IMG/VR virus record: IMGVR_UViG_3300015195_000004
Coordinates: 1 to 64,000 of that record
DNA from: a virus
Reading direction: 5' to 3' (one strand)
DNA length: 64,000 nt
Part shown: positions 50,553 to 57,154 of the stretch, one piece after another
Numbering within the stretch: position 1 is the stretch's first letter
How the letters are laid out: each line of letters starts with the position of its first letter
The notes under the pieces: generated by a model
Seen by the model: the letters and a program-made list of their open reading frames with translations, nothing else
Databases searched by the model: none
Told to the model about the DNA's origin: nothing
Translations under genes and position numbers: made by a program

Positions 50553-50988
50553 GTCCTAGTATATTAATATTTGGGTATGTAGTTATGATGCCCGGCATCT
50601 CAGCATGGAGAATCCTACAAACAACTTCTGTTACTTCCTCAGGTTTACATTTGATCTTAACTACATTATTCTTAGTATAGAAGTCTAGTGATATAGTAAT
50701 TACTCCATCATAGTGCCAGTCTTTTACTGGCCCAGAGGTAATGTAGTCTTCCTGAAGACGAATTCTATACAAATCCTTGCCAAGGAAATTATCCTCTTCC
50801 TGTTTAACATATAGTTCAATACACTCAAAAGCCCCTACCTTCTTAATTCCTAGAAACCCTAAGGTATAAGAATAGTTAAAAAAGTTAGCTGGCTTTGTAG
50901 TGTTCGGATAGTCTCCGTCTGGATGATTGGCCCTAAGGTACTCAAGAGTTATTTCCTTAGGTACTAAGGTTGTTTCTTGATTTGACAT
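50530..50988 (-). CDS. Hypothetical protein, 152 aa
   Basis: An alpha/beta protein with FFNYSYTLGFLGIKKVGAFE and VVKIKCKPEEVTEVVCRILH; the last part could be an RNA-binding-like beta-alpha-beta. No family recognised. The ATG lies behind AAAGGAAAATAAA and its own promoter. Confidence 0.6.
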   Translation of the reverse strand: MSNQETTLVPKEITLEYLRANHPDGDYPNTTKPANFFNYSYTLGFLGIKKVGAFECIELYVKQEEDNFLGKDLYRIRLQEDYITSGPVKDWHYDGVITISLDFYTKNNVVKIKCKPEEVTEVVCRILHAEMPGIITTYPNINILGLDKNYKT

Positions 50989-51032
50989 TTTATTTTCCTT
51001 TAGTTTATTATTTAAGCTTTATGCCTTCTTAT

Positions 51033-51061
51033 ATTATATACTATTTAATGCTGCCTGTCAA
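51033..51061 (-). promoter_or_regulatory. Consensus promoter upstream of the 50530 gene
   Basis: TTGACA, 17 bases, TATAAT. A leader of about 40 bases with AAAGGAAAA leads to the ATG at 50988. Confidence 0.78.
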
Positions 51062-51088
51062 TACTATGGTGCCGGATTTTGGTATAGC

Positions 51089-51298
51089 TTATTCAAAAGA
51101 TTCAAAATGAGATAGGTTATGTATAACTATAGCCCGGCGAGGAGGGATTATATCATTCTCTACCTCTTCCCAGGATTCACCTGCATCTACTGTATCCACA
51201 ATGAGCATAACAGGTTCATCATTAATTAGTGCCGGGTAGAAAACTTCCGCATTTAGGTTCTCAGTAGCTAGAAGGCCTATTAACTGTTTTACAGTCAT
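51089..51298 (-). CDS. MTVxxLI-type small phage protein, 69 aa
   Basis: MTVKQLIGLLATENLNAEVF opens this member of the small-protein type also seen at 43315, 51795 and 57880. An acidic middle and an RRAIVIHNL strand close the fold. GGGAGTTATAG precedes the ATG. Function unknown. Confidence 0.6.
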   Translation of the reverse strand: MTVKQLIGLLATENLNAEVFYPALINDEPVMLIVDTVDAGESWEEVENDIIPPRRAIVIHNLSHFESFE

Positions 51299-51301
51299 TA
51301 A

Positions 51302-51559
51302 CTATAACTCCCTGCTGTTTTCTAATTCATATACTTTTGGATAGTGTCGTTTTAAGGTTTCGGCCTTTTGATGAGGTAGGCATCCATACCCACAACCACA
51401 ATCTCTATTCCTCAGACTTTCGGCAAAGTCCCAGGCTTTCCAGAGGGCCACAGAAGTTGAATCATTACACATGCTTGTAATCCGGCCATCATATAGCCCC
51501 ATTATCTCATATATGTGTTTAATGCCGTTTTCGTCATACTTAAATTCAACTTTGGACAT
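51302..51559 (-). CDS. Hypothetical protein with Cys-rich loop, 85 aa
   Basis: A beta-rich start (KVEFKYDENGIKHIYEIMG), an alpha segment and a CGCGYGCLPH loop with four cysteines (RDCGCGYGC) that could bind metal. It lies between two short genes of the 51983 unit. Confidence 0.58.
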   Translation of the reverse strand: MSKVEFKYDENGIKHIYEIMGLYDGRITSMCNDSTSVALWKAWDFAESLRNRDCGCGYGCLPHQKAETLKRHYPKVYELENSREL

Positions 51560-51562
51560 ATA

Positions 51563-51793
51563 TTAATAACACCCAAGCTTCCACAGGATTTGGCACAATG
51601 GCCCCACTACCTTGGCGGCAGTATTTAAGTATAACTTATGATACCACTCTACCTTATTACACATAGGGGTAATAATATACTTAAATTCCAGCATTAGTAT
51701 ATTAACAGGCAGAAACTTATAGTACTTAAATAAGGTCCAAGGAAATAATCCTACAATAAGGATTAGGAGGAATAAACTATATCCTAATAACAT
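51563..51793 (-). CDS. Small membrane protein, 76 aa
   Basis: The N terminus (LLGYSLFLLILIVGLFPWTL) is a clear membrane segment; the rest is amphipathic with a hydrophobic C-terminal piece (VVGPLCQILWKLGCY). It starts one base after the upstream stop. Function unknown. Confidence 0.58.
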   Translation of the reverse strand: MLLGYSLFLLILIVGLFPWTLFKYYKFLPVNILMLEFKYIITPMCNKVEWYHKLYLNTAAKVVGPLCQILWKLGCY

Positions 51794-51794
51794 A

Positions 51795-51983
51795 TTAATC
51801 TAGGATAACCCATTCAGGATTAGAATTAACTACAGTGACCCCACGGGTAGTGGTAATGTCTGGGGTAGACCGTTTATCATCATAAAGGAAGACTTTAGTC
51901 TCAGGCGGCAAATTAAGCCCCTGAAGAGTTGTAATAAGGTCTCCTATAGAAAAGGTAGCTTGTTCGGTTGTCGGCTTATACAT
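51795..51983 (-). CDS. Small phage protein of the xDLI type, 62 aa
   Basis: SIGDLITTLQGLNLPPETKV and VFLYDD mark it as a relative in style of the 51089 and 57880 products, with an N-terminal extension. The ATG lies exactly 6 bases after a -10 box and has no ribosome binding site: leaderless start. Confidence 0.62.
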   Translation of the reverse strand: MYKPTTEQATFSIGDLITTLQGLNLPPETKVFLYDDKRSTPDITTTRGVTVVNSNPEWVILD

Positions 51984-51989
51984 AAATTA

Positions 51990-52018
51990 ACTATACAACA
52001 CTTTCTATATAATGTCAA
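51990..52018 (-). promoter_or_regulatory. Near-consensus promoter, leaderless type
   Basis: TTGACA, 17 bases, TATAGT, 6 bases, ATG (51983). One of the clearest examples of the leaderless arrangement. Confidence 0.8.
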
Positions 52019-52320
52019 GCCTATATGACGGATATGGTGGAGGATTTCTGCTATATGATAATGTGCCTTTTCTATATGGAGAGCTATATGGTTTTAATTG
52101 AAGAAAGGCTATTGGTAGAGTCCATATTTGCTTGACATATTAATACCTTAAACTAGCCAAAATGGGGCAATTCATACTCTCATATAAAATATCATTAAAT
52201 TAGGCACATTTCTTAGTTTAATCTGTTCTTTTCACTTGCTTACCTTACTACGAACATAAGTATGTATGATTAATACATAGAATAGCATAAGAAGTGTCGT
52301 GTTTTTGCAGATTTTGGTAG
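52019..52320. other. Gene-free 300 bases with CTATATG repeats
   Basis: No gene fits. CTATATG occurs four times within 70 bases (52021, 52051, 52072, 52084). A lone TTGACA on the + strand at 52132 has no matching -10 box, and an ATACTCTCATAT word related to the right-hand promoters occurs at 52174. It may be a regulatory or replication element. Confidence 0.4.
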
Positions 52321-52518
52321 TTAATTGTTGATTAAAAAATTTCCGTGATAGTCAAAATTGAATGTATAAAGCTTCAAAGGTTCCTTGCCCACACATACCC
52401 CAGGCACCCCATTACCAATCATGATTAATGATGGAACCTCTACATACTCAATATTTCTTTTATTTAGTTCCTGTATAAGGAGGTACTTGTGTGATAACTT
52501 AGTTGGCATATTAATCAT
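52321..52518 (-). CDS. Hypothetical protein, 65 aa
   Basis: A helical start (KLSHKYLLIQELNKRNIEYV) and beta-like end (LYTFNFDYHGNFLIN). Start could be codon 1 or the second Met at codon 4. It is the last gene of the unit that begins at 53029. Confidence 0.55.
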   Translation of the reverse strand: MINMPTKLSHKYLLIQELNKRNIEYVEVPSLIMIGNGVPGVCVGKEPLKLYTFNFDYHGNFLINN

Positions 52519-52526
52519 ATCTTTCT

Positions 52527-52841
52527 TTAGTATTTTAATCCTAAGTCTGCAATTACAATGCCGGTTTCTTCGGCAGTTAAATTAGGGTAAGCGTATCCTA
52601 AAGCCGGTCCTAGTCTCTTAAAATCGTAGAACTGCTTAATAGCAGCTAGGGCATCAAGATTGTCCCATGTGAACATAACCTGGGGACCATAAGGCTCCGC
52701 ACCACCTTCACCAATAGTCCCCTGACAGCTTGCCAGAGTCCTAATTCCAGGTATAGTGTTCATGTGAATAACCATAGGGGCTATCCCCTCATCAATATCC
52801 ACAACTACTTTAACCGGGAGGGTTTTATGAGGTTCAGCCAT
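52527..52841 (-). CDS. Hypothetical protein, 104 aa
   Basis: KVVVDIDEGIAPMVIHMNTI followed by GIRTLASCQGTIGEGG and VMFTWDN is a recurrent phage pattern (a short domain with an SCQGxxGEGG turn), but no activity is established to my knowledge. The start shares a base with the upstream stop (TAATG). Confidence 0.62.
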   Translation of the reverse strand: MAEPHKTLPVKVVVDIDEGIAPMVIHMNTIPGIRTLASCQGTIGEGGAEPYGPQVMFTWDNLDALAAIKQFYDFKRLGPALGYAYPNLTAEETGIVIADLGLKY

Positions 52842-53029
52842 TAGGTATATTCTCCATTAGCTTGTGCTTCTTCTGTTAGTGTATCTAGTATTAACTCTCC
52901 AAGATGCTGGTTTAGTTTAACTAATGCAGAATCCAAAGGCTTACCCTCTTTATATAGAAAGTTAAAGCCGGGCAGTTTATTCAATAAACTAACTAAAGAT
53001 TGGCACTCTTCTCTTGTTAAATTAAGCAT
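52841..53029 (-). CDS. Hypothetical protein, 62 aa
   Basis: A helical protein (NLTREECQSLVSLLNKLPGF, KLNQHLGELILDTLTEEAQ). The ATG is 6 bases after a consensus -10 box, with no ribosome binding site: leaderless. It starts a three-gene unit. Confidence 0.62.
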   Translation of the reverse strand: MLNLTREECQSLVSLLNKLPGFNFLYKEGKPLDSALVKLNQHLGELILDTLTEEAQANGEYT

Positions 53030-53035
53030 ACTACT

Positions 53036-53064
53036 ATTATACCTCTTATATCTTTATATGTCAA
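53036..53064 (-). promoter_or_regulatory. Consensus promoter, leaderless type
   Basis: TTGACA, 17 bases, TATAAT, 6 bases, ATG (53029). Perfect consensus boxes. Confidence 0.83.
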
Positions 53065-53113
53065 GCTGCAGTTTATATAGAAAGGGCCAGAGATTGCCTC
53101 CAGCCCCGGTTCC

Positions 53114-53269
53114 CTATAGAATTGCCTGTGGTCCTTCCCTAGTAACCGGAGGATGCCATCGTGCCCATGCCTTCCTATAGGCTTCAGCTTCCTCACTAGT
53201 ACTTCCATTAGGCTCAAAGAACTGGACTGATTCGGGCGTAGGTGCTTCGGGAGCAGCCTGCTTAGACAT
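53114..53269 (-). CDS. Small hypothetical protein, 51 aa
   Basis: MSKQAAPEAPTPESVQFFEP opens a Pro/Glu-rich, Trp-containing protein (AYRKAWARWHPPVTREGP). AGGACCAGGG gives a ribosome binding site 6 bases before the ATG. Another 66-codon frame overlaps it (53017-53217) but covers the neighbouring promoter and reads as noise. Function unknown. Confidence 0.6.
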   Translation of the reverse strand: MSKQAAPEAPTPESVQFFEPNGSTSEEAEAYRKAWARWHPPVTREGPQAIL

Positions 53270-53313
53270 CCCTGGTCCTGGCTTTACCCAAGTGGGGACG
53301 GCAGTCTCATTGT

Positions 53314-53646
53314 TTAAAATAGAGTAGTTACTTTATTAGGATCATTAAATGTTTTTTCTAGTGAAGATAATCTAGTATATTCTATATCGTCGGCATCATA
53401 TACGAGGTCCCTAAGGGGTTGTGCTAGTTCTGCAGGTAATGATTTAATACTTAATGGTACAAGTTCCTGTATAGTTAGTGCCCGGAACCTTAATTTCGTT
53501 CGGCATCGGCCTGACATTTCATACTCAGGGGTAAATTGAATATTTAATTCATACTTCCCCGAATCCGCCTGAGCGATAATCATAGATGTAGCGATGTGTA
53601 GGTCTACAACCTTGTAATAGGTAGTCTTCTGTAAAATGGGTCTCAT
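53314..53646 (-). CDS. Hypothetical protein, 110 aa
   Basis: A beta-rich N-terminal half (YYKVVDLHIATSMIIAQADS, YELNIQFTPEYEM) and a helical, acidic C-terminal half. GAAAGAAGAAGAATATG gives an acceptable start region. Own promoter 65 bases upstream. Function unknown. Confidence 0.6.
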   Translation of the reverse strand: MRPILQKTTYYKVVDLHIATSMIIAQADSGKYELNIQFTPEYEMSGRCRTKLRFRALTIQELVPLSIKSLPAELAQPLRDLVYDADDIEYTRLSSLEKTFNDPNKVTTLF

Positions 53647-53710
53647 ATTCTTCTTCTTTCATAGGTAGAGATTTTGAGACTGAGGCATTACATACCCAAG
53701 CTCAGTCTCT

Positions 53711-53739
53711 ACTATAACACAAAGAATACTACTTGTCAA
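53711..53739 (-). promoter_or_regulatory. Near-consensus promoter for the 53314 gene
   Basis: TTGACA, 17 bases, TATAGT. The -35 box touches the last codons of the 53736 gene. Leader of about 58 bases. Confidence 0.78.
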
Positions 53740-53963
53740 CTAAAATCAGAGTGCCCGCTATGATAAGGTCTCCAGGTTTGTGGCCCTAATGTGCGGCAAA
53801 GTATCATTAGTACCCTACCATTTACCTGTCCCCATTGGGCTAGGAATTCAACATCCGGGGCACTAAATACATAAGTTCTAAGATTCTTATCAATAATACA
53901 TTGTAATAAGGTACGGACTAGACCTGGGAATGCTTTTAAAGCAGTAAGGTATAGTTTATTCAT
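53736..53963 (-). CDS. Hypothetical protein, 75 aa
   Basis: A hydrophobic-helical protein (LYLTALKAFPGLVRTLLQCI, GRVLMILCRTLGPQTW). No ribosome binding site is obvious; upstream lies the 53988 gene with a 24-base gap. Function unknown. Confidence 0.5.
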   Translation of the reverse strand: MNKLYLTALKAFPGLVRTLLQCIIDKNLRTYVFSAPDVEFLAQWGQVNGRVLMILCRTLGPQTWRPYHSGHSDFS

Positions 53964-53987
53964 TATTTAAACTAAGGCCTTTAATAT

Positions 53988-54218
53988 TTAACTTACTAGA
54001 GAATAGGAGGCAGGATTTATGATAAGACCTAGCTCCCCATTGCAAAAGTGGCACGTTATATCCACCTGCTTTAAGGGTTTAGATTTAAATACTTTAGGCG
54101 GATTATAATACTCTACCCCGTTTAATATAATCCTAGCATCTTGTGTATTAGGATTAATGTCCCCATATAATATCCCTGGGTGGAGGTTCCCTGTGGGGGT
54201 TAAATCATCTGCGTACAT
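53988..54218 (-). CDS. Hypothetical protein, 76 aa
   Basis: A beta-rich protein with one C-x2-C pair (ITCHFCNGELGLII). It follows the 54222 membrane gene by 3 bases, hence the same unit. Function unknown. Confidence 0.55.
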   Translation of the reverse strand: MYADDLTPTGNLHPGILYGDINPNTQDARIILNGVEYYNPPKVFKSKPLKQVDITCHFCNGELGLIINPASYSLVS

Positions 54219-54221
54219 ACC

Positions 54222-54422
54222 CTACCAACTAAGCCCCACAAGAACCTTTAAGGTAAAGACAGTAAAGGCGGTAAGTACTACACCTGATATAAGTTTATGA
54301 CAAGCACATTGTCCTAATATTAAACCTAAGAAACTGCCCAGATATGCAGCTACATAGATAGCTATGCCCAAAAGGCCTAGAATTACTCCATGAACTGTAT
54401 GAGGATTAAATAAGTTATTCAT
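54222..54422 (-). CDS. Small membrane protein, 66 aa
   Basis: Two hydrophobic segments (VILGLLGIAIYVAAYLGSFL and SGVVLTAFTVFTLKVLVG) with a short loop containing Cys. The ATG lies 6 bases after the -10 box: leaderless. Possibly a superinfection or holin-like protein; no proof. Confidence 0.62.
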   Translation of the reverse strand: MNNLFNPHTVHGVILGLLGIAIYVAAYLGSFLGLILGQCACHKLISGVVLTAFTVFTLKVLVGLSW

Positions 54423-54428
54423 AGTCCT

Positions 54429-54457
54429 ATTCTATCATATTCCTACTAACCTGTCAA
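54429..54457 (-). promoter_or_regulatory. Promoter, leaderless type
   Basis: TTGACA, 17 bases, TAGAAT, 6 bases, ATG (54422). The ATGATAGAAT context resembles the ATGATAGGAT group. Confidence 0.78.
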
Positions 54458-54510
54458 TATGTACAAAACTAATAAGAACTATGCCCCACCCCTCCCTACT
54501 TATATACAAA

Positions 54511-55014
54511 TTAAGCACTTCTTTTCTCAGTAGGAGCAGCAACATAGCCCGGCATATGTATTAGCCTAGCTTCGTGAACCGCCTTGGCGGCATCCTCTAG
54601 ATTCTGAAAATTACCTAAATTGATTTTCTTCCTAGCCTTCCTACCACCTATCCATATATTGGTCCTCCAGTAACCTTCCTGGCCCGGTCGCCGAGGCTTT
54701 GACCACCAGACTCCACTTACCCCCGAAGTGTTTGTAGGATGAAGGAACCTATAGTTTTGCCCGTTCTCAGTCCTAGTTACGGTTCGTAGGTTAACCCGTC
54801 TATTATCTAGAGTGTTGCCGTTTATATGATCCACTTCTAGCCCTATGCACTTATCACCCATAATTACTCTATGTAAAGATTCTTTAGGATAACATTTAAA
54901 TACATAGCTGGTATGCTGGTTTTGGGTATATAAATACCAATTATATTTATCTAATAAGTATTCATCCTCTGGATCAATAAGTACCCCTAGGGTGATTAAT
55001 TCGTGTTTAGTCAT
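54511..55014 (-). CDS. HNH homing endonuclease with AP2 domain, 167 aa
   Basis: The HNH core is LEVDHINGNTLDNRRVNLR followed by TVTRTENGQNYR (residues about 60-90), the standard free-standing phage HNH. An AP2/ERF-like DNA-binding domain follows (SGVSGVWWSKPRRPGQEGYW, INLGNFQNLEDAAKAVHEAR). Such genes spread by cutting homologues that lack them. The ATG is 7 bases from a -10 box and has no ribosome binding site. No intron halves are evident around it, so it is free-standing. Confidence 0.92.
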   Translation of the reverse strand: MTKHELITLGVLIDPEDEYLLDKYNWYLYTQNQHTSYVFKCYPKESLHRVIMGDKCIGLEVDHINGNTLDNRRVNLRTVTRTENGQNYRFLHPTNTSGVSGVWWSKPRRPGQEGYWRTNIWIGGRKARKKINLGNFQNLEDAAKAVHEARLIHMPGYVAAPTEKRSA

Positions 55015-55021
55015 TATGAAT

Positions 55022-55050
55022 ACTATATCAAGTTAGCAGACAAGAGTCAA
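55022..55050 (-). promoter_or_regulatory. Promoter of the homing endonuclease, leaderless type
   Basis: TTGACT, 17 bases, TATAGT, 7 bases, ATG (55014). Confidence 0.72.
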
Positions 55051-55235
55051 ATAAAACGAGAGCTTAGTGGGCAGTTGGTGTGTCCCGTTTCGAGAATCAA
55101 TTTTGATTTGATCTCGCAACTACCCCCAGGGAGGGGGGGGGGTACCCCTCTAGCGGTCTAAGGTTCCTGCTCCTGCTTCATACGGATGAAGGTCGAAAGA
55201 CCAGAACCACCGGTATATACTTGCTGCTATTTTAC
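55051..55235. other. Intergenic stretch with G10 tract and three-way-junction RNA-like fold
   Basis: No gene fits. A run of ten G (55133-55142) continues into GGGGTACCCC, a perfect palindrome. Further on, GGTTC...GAACC (55162-55208) encloses two perfect hairpins: CTTCAT-ACGG-ATGAAG and GGTC-GAAA-GACC (GNRA-type tetraloop on the + strand). The stretch separates the homing endonuclease unit from the right-hand small genes. Confidence 0.45.
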
Positions 55236-55355
55236 TCATAATGCCGCCTTTATTGCCTCACGTACTTCCCGCAATAGATTAGCCATCGGGAGGGAAGAGA
55301 CGTAGTAGTGGTTAGGATGCTCTAGGAGGTTGATTAGGTCCTGTGAGAGTCTCAT
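55236..55355 (-). CDS. Small protein, paralogue of the 58158 product, 39 aa
   Basis: MRLSQDLINLLEHPNHYYVS aligns with MILSADILELIQNPSHYVIH of the 58158 product, so the two are duplicates. AAGGAACTACC precedes the ATG. A longer reading frame upstream (to 55559) contains the neighbour and the promoter and is rejected. Function unknown. Confidence 0.6.
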   Translation of the reverse strand: MRLSQDLINLLEHPNHYYVSSLPMANLLREVREAIKAAL

Positions 55356-55384
55356 GGTAGTTCCTTGCCTTGTAGGGCAGTTCT

Positions 55385-55486
55385 CTAGAAGGGGAGTGCT
55401 GCTACTGCCGTCTGTGCGGCGTGCGCTAGGAAGAGGACTGCTATGACTGCGGAGGCTATGAGGGCGGCGGTTACTGCTTGGAACAT
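55385..55486 (-). CDS. Small Ala-rich membrane or exported peptide, 33 aa
   Basis: VTAALIASAVIAVLFLAHAA spans a membrane or serves as a signal. AAGGAGAG is 8 bases before the ATG; 16 bases at this start (CATATCGTCTCTCCTT) are identical to the start of the 57262 gene. Codons are GC-rich compared with the rest of the window, possible recent acquisition. Confidence 0.55.
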   Translation of the reverse strand: MFQAVTAALIASAVIAVLFLAHAAQTAVAALPF

Positions 55487-55527
55487 ATCGTCTCTCCTTA
55501 GTTCTGAGTGAGTCTTTCTGTATCTCT

Positions 55528-55556
55528 ATACTACCATATGGAGGGTACGATGTCAA
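55528..55556 (-). promoter_or_regulatory. Promoter of the 55486/55355 pair
   Basis: TTGACA, 17 bases, TAGTAT, then a leader of about 35 bases with AAGGAGAG. Confidence 0.72.
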
Positions 55557-55766
55557 CAATAGAGTATGTGTATACTCTTATCTTTACGTTCCATACAATC
55601 GGGAATCGTTTATGTTATTCTGTTTAATGCTTACTTGTACAGTGTAGTAAGGACAGTAGTCTCATGCGTGTGAGTGCTTGCATGCAGGAAAGTGTAGTTA
55701 ATTACCGAGAAGAATCTGCTAAGAAGAGAATGGTTATAAGAATAATATATCTTTCTTCTACCTAAC
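55557..55766. other. Gene-free stretch with AGAGTA/TACTCT inverted repeat
   Basis: The only clear structure is AGAGTA-TGTGTA-TACTCT (55561-55578), directly behind the -35 box of the 55528 promoter; it combines both orientations of the motif found in the other right-hand promoters. The rest shows no gene and no obvious repeat. Confidence 0.45.
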
Positions 55767-55791
55767 AAAAAAGAAAGGGCCTATTTCCCTT
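55767..55791 (-). terminator. Rho-independent terminator
   Basis: On the - strand AAGGG pairs with CCCTT around AAATAGG, followed by TCTTTTTT. The stop codon of the 55781 gene lies in the loop. Confidence 0.72.
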
Positions 55792-55954
55792 CCTCTTGAA
55801 ATTCAGGCCAATCACCATACCGTATATCCTGTAGGTCCTCTCTTCCCTTTTGACATTCCTTACCTATAGGTTGTATCACGCTGCCAATATAAATGCCCTT
55901 GGAGGCTCTCTTCATCCTCTTATCACATATAATGCAGGTTAGGTAGTTAATCAT
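55781..55954 (-). CDS. Hypothetical protein with C-x2-C, 57 aa
   Basis: MINYLTCIICDKRMKRASKG opens with a single zinc-knuckle half and a basic stretch; another Cys is at 34. The ATG lies 6 bases after a -10 box: leaderless. A terminator overlaps its 3' end, so it is a monocistronic unit. Confidence 0.62.
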   Translation of the reverse strand: MINYLTCIICDKRMKRASKGIYIGSVIQPIGKECQKGREDLQDIRYGDWPEFQEEGK

Positions 55955-55960
55955 AGTAGT

Positions 55961-55989
55961 ATTATCTCATAATGCCGACAACTTGTCAA
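55961..55989 (-). promoter_or_regulatory. Promoter, leaderless type
   Basis: TTGACA, 17 bases, GATAAT, 6 bases, ATG (55954). An AATGCCG heptamer sits in the spacer. Confidence 0.72.
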
Positions 55990-56088
55990 TACACTTGACA
56001 GGAAGATAAAAGTATGCTGAGAAGAATACGTCTATTCATTAGAATGATATATCATTCACGGGATATAAAGAATCCTCTAGGAGGCTGT

Positions 56089-56325
56089 TTAGTTCATTCC
56101 TATAAGATAGGACAAGGGAAGGGAGATCGGAGGCTTGTAAGCCCCCTGTGTTTCAACAATTTTGAGGGGGAGAGTGAATCCGTATTCCTTTTGAGCTTTC
56201 TTGCCGGAGAACTTCTTAACCGCCTTCTGTGCCGATTCTAGCGTCTTATGGCGGGAGTTTATATATTGGCCGTCTGCTGCTACGATATAGTAGGGGTATT
56301 CATTTTTTAGTCCTAAGCTACTCAT
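56089..56325 (-). CDS. Hypothetical protein, 78 aa
   Basis: MSSLGLKNEYPYYIVAADGQ followed by QYINSRHKTLESAQKAVKKF is a small alpha/beta protein of the kind that carries an S-x-ExAxKAVKK helix. Start at 56325 behind AAGGGAGAAA. A + strand frame across it (56014-56241) lacks coding features. Confidence 0.62.
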   Translation of the reverse strand: MSSLGLKNEYPYYIVAADGQYINSRHKTLESAQKAVKKFSGKKAQKEYGFTLPLKIVETQGAYKPPISLPLSYLIGMN

Positions 56326-56346
56326 GGTTATTTCTCCCTTAAACAC

Positions 56347-56375
56347 ATAATACTCTCATCTGCATAAGATGTCAA
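56347..56375 (-). promoter_or_regulatory. Promoter with GAGAGTAT overlapping the -10
   Basis: TTGACA, 17 bases, TATTAT. The spacer end and -10 read ATGAGAGTATTAT, the shared motif of the right-hand promoters. Confidence 0.75.
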
Positions 56376-56380
56376 GAGGG

Positions 56381-56409
56381 AAAATAAAAAGGCACCTTGT
56401 TAGATGCCT
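56381..56409 (-). terminator. Rho-independent terminator
   Basis: AGGCA pairs with TGCCT around a 10-base loop, followed on the - strand by TTTTATTTT. It ends the 57135-56435 unit just before the next promoter. Confidence 0.72.
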
Positions 56410-56434
56410 AGTAAGAAGGGGGAGGGAAGAGGGA

Positions 56435-56710
56435 CTAAGATAGGGAGTTATATACAGTGCAAGCTTCATCCATTGCCGCGCGGGCAAGGACTACAGAAGC
56501 CTTTGCATTAACTATCTCATTATATAGAGATTCTACTTTTAAGACTCTTTCAGGATGCATCTTTGTCTTTACATATATAAGATGCGGGGTTTTATAGATA
56601 GTATTGTAAGCTTCATAGTAAGAAGGGGAAAGATTAAAGACTACTTCATTAGCTATACTTAATGCCGCGTTCGCGGTGTTGTACGCCTCCAAAGCTTCCT
56701 TCTTAGTCAT
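56435..56710 (-). CDS. Hypothetical helical protein, 91 aa
   Basis: MTKKEALEAYNTANAALSIA begins a helix-rich Ala protein (VVLARAAMDEACTVYNSL at the end). The start at 56710 overlaps the stop of the broken gene next to it. Its first residues resemble those of that broken gene (MTKYEKALEAHNAA), so the two are probable duplicates. Confidence 0.62.
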   Translation of the reverse strand: MTKKEALEAYNTANAALSIANEVVFNLSPSYYEAYNTIYKTPHLIYVKTKMHPERVLKVESLYNEIVNAKASVVLARAAMDEACTVYNSLS

Positions 56711-56827
56711 TAGACGCCTTTCTTTGGGCAATGAAGGCTAAGTATGCGGCCGCTTTGGCGGGATTATGTACGTTCTTGAGGACTCTTGCGGCGTTGTGAG
56801 CTTCTAGGGCTTTTCATACTTTGTCAT
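56703..56827 (-). pseudogene. Frameshifted small gene, paralogue of the 56435 product
   Basis: From the ATG at 56827 (behind AAAGGAGA) the frame reads MTKYEK and then stops at once. One extra A in the AAAA run (about 56811-56814) restores an open frame of 41 codons: MTKYEKALEAHNAARVLKN and so on to QRKASND. The -1 frame in the sequence indeed runs without interruption to 56703. This is either a one-base deletion, a sequencing error in an A-run, or unusual frameshifting. Confidence 0.6.
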
Positions 56828-56892
56828 TTCATTTCTCCTTTTGTATATTATCGTCTAATTAATGCCCGAAAACAAGGTAGTTTATATAATCT

Positions 56893-57135
56893 TTACATTC
56901 CTGGGGACCAAGGAGAAAAACCGTCAATATACGTTGTGTTGGTATCGTCATAGGTTATTGCAGAAACTAGAGGAAAGTTCAAGTCTGAGTCCTTTTCGTG
57001 CGGAGGAGTAGAAGGCTGGTCCTCAATTAATACCGCAAGCCTGTTACTTGCTTCTAAGGCTTCTTTACTTCCCGATACAGTATTCCCCATTACATCTAAA
57101 GTAGAGATTAATCGAATGGTTTTTGATACAAGCAT
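56893..57135 (-). CDS. Hypothetical protein, 80 aa
   Basis: MLVSKTIRLISTLDVMGNTV followed by SKEALEASNRLAVLIEDQP is an alpha-rich small protein with a polar C terminus. The ATG at 57135 has AAGGAGAA; a longer in-frame start (57183) overlaps the promoter and is rejected. Confidence 0.62.
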   Translation of the reverse strand: MLVSKTIRLISTLDVMGNTVSGSKEALEASNRLAVLIEDQPSTPPHEKDSDLNFPLVSAITYDDTNTTYIDGFSPWSPGM

Positions 57136-57154
57136 GTGTATTCTCCTTACTGCT

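Noticed and set aside
52132-52137. TTGACA on the + strand in the 52.0-52.3 kb gap
   Set aside because: No -10-like box lies 16-18 bases downstream and no + strand gene follows.
53017-53217. 66-codon frame on the - strand
   Set aside because: It covers the consensus promoter at 53036-53064, and the other frame (53114-53269) has a ribosome binding site and better protein character.
55162-55208. Possible hammerhead-like ribozyme (GATGA...GAAA)
   Set aside because: The GAAA lies in a hairpin loop instead of between stems II and III, and the core CTGATGA is not intact.
55236-55559. 107-codon frame covering two small genes and a promoter
   Set aside because: It contains the 55385 gene in another frame and the 55528 promoter; only its last 39 codons start behind a ribosome binding site.
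56014-56241. 75-codon frame on the + strand
   Set aside because: It lies opposite the better-supported 56089-56325 gene and has no promoter or ribosome binding site of its own.
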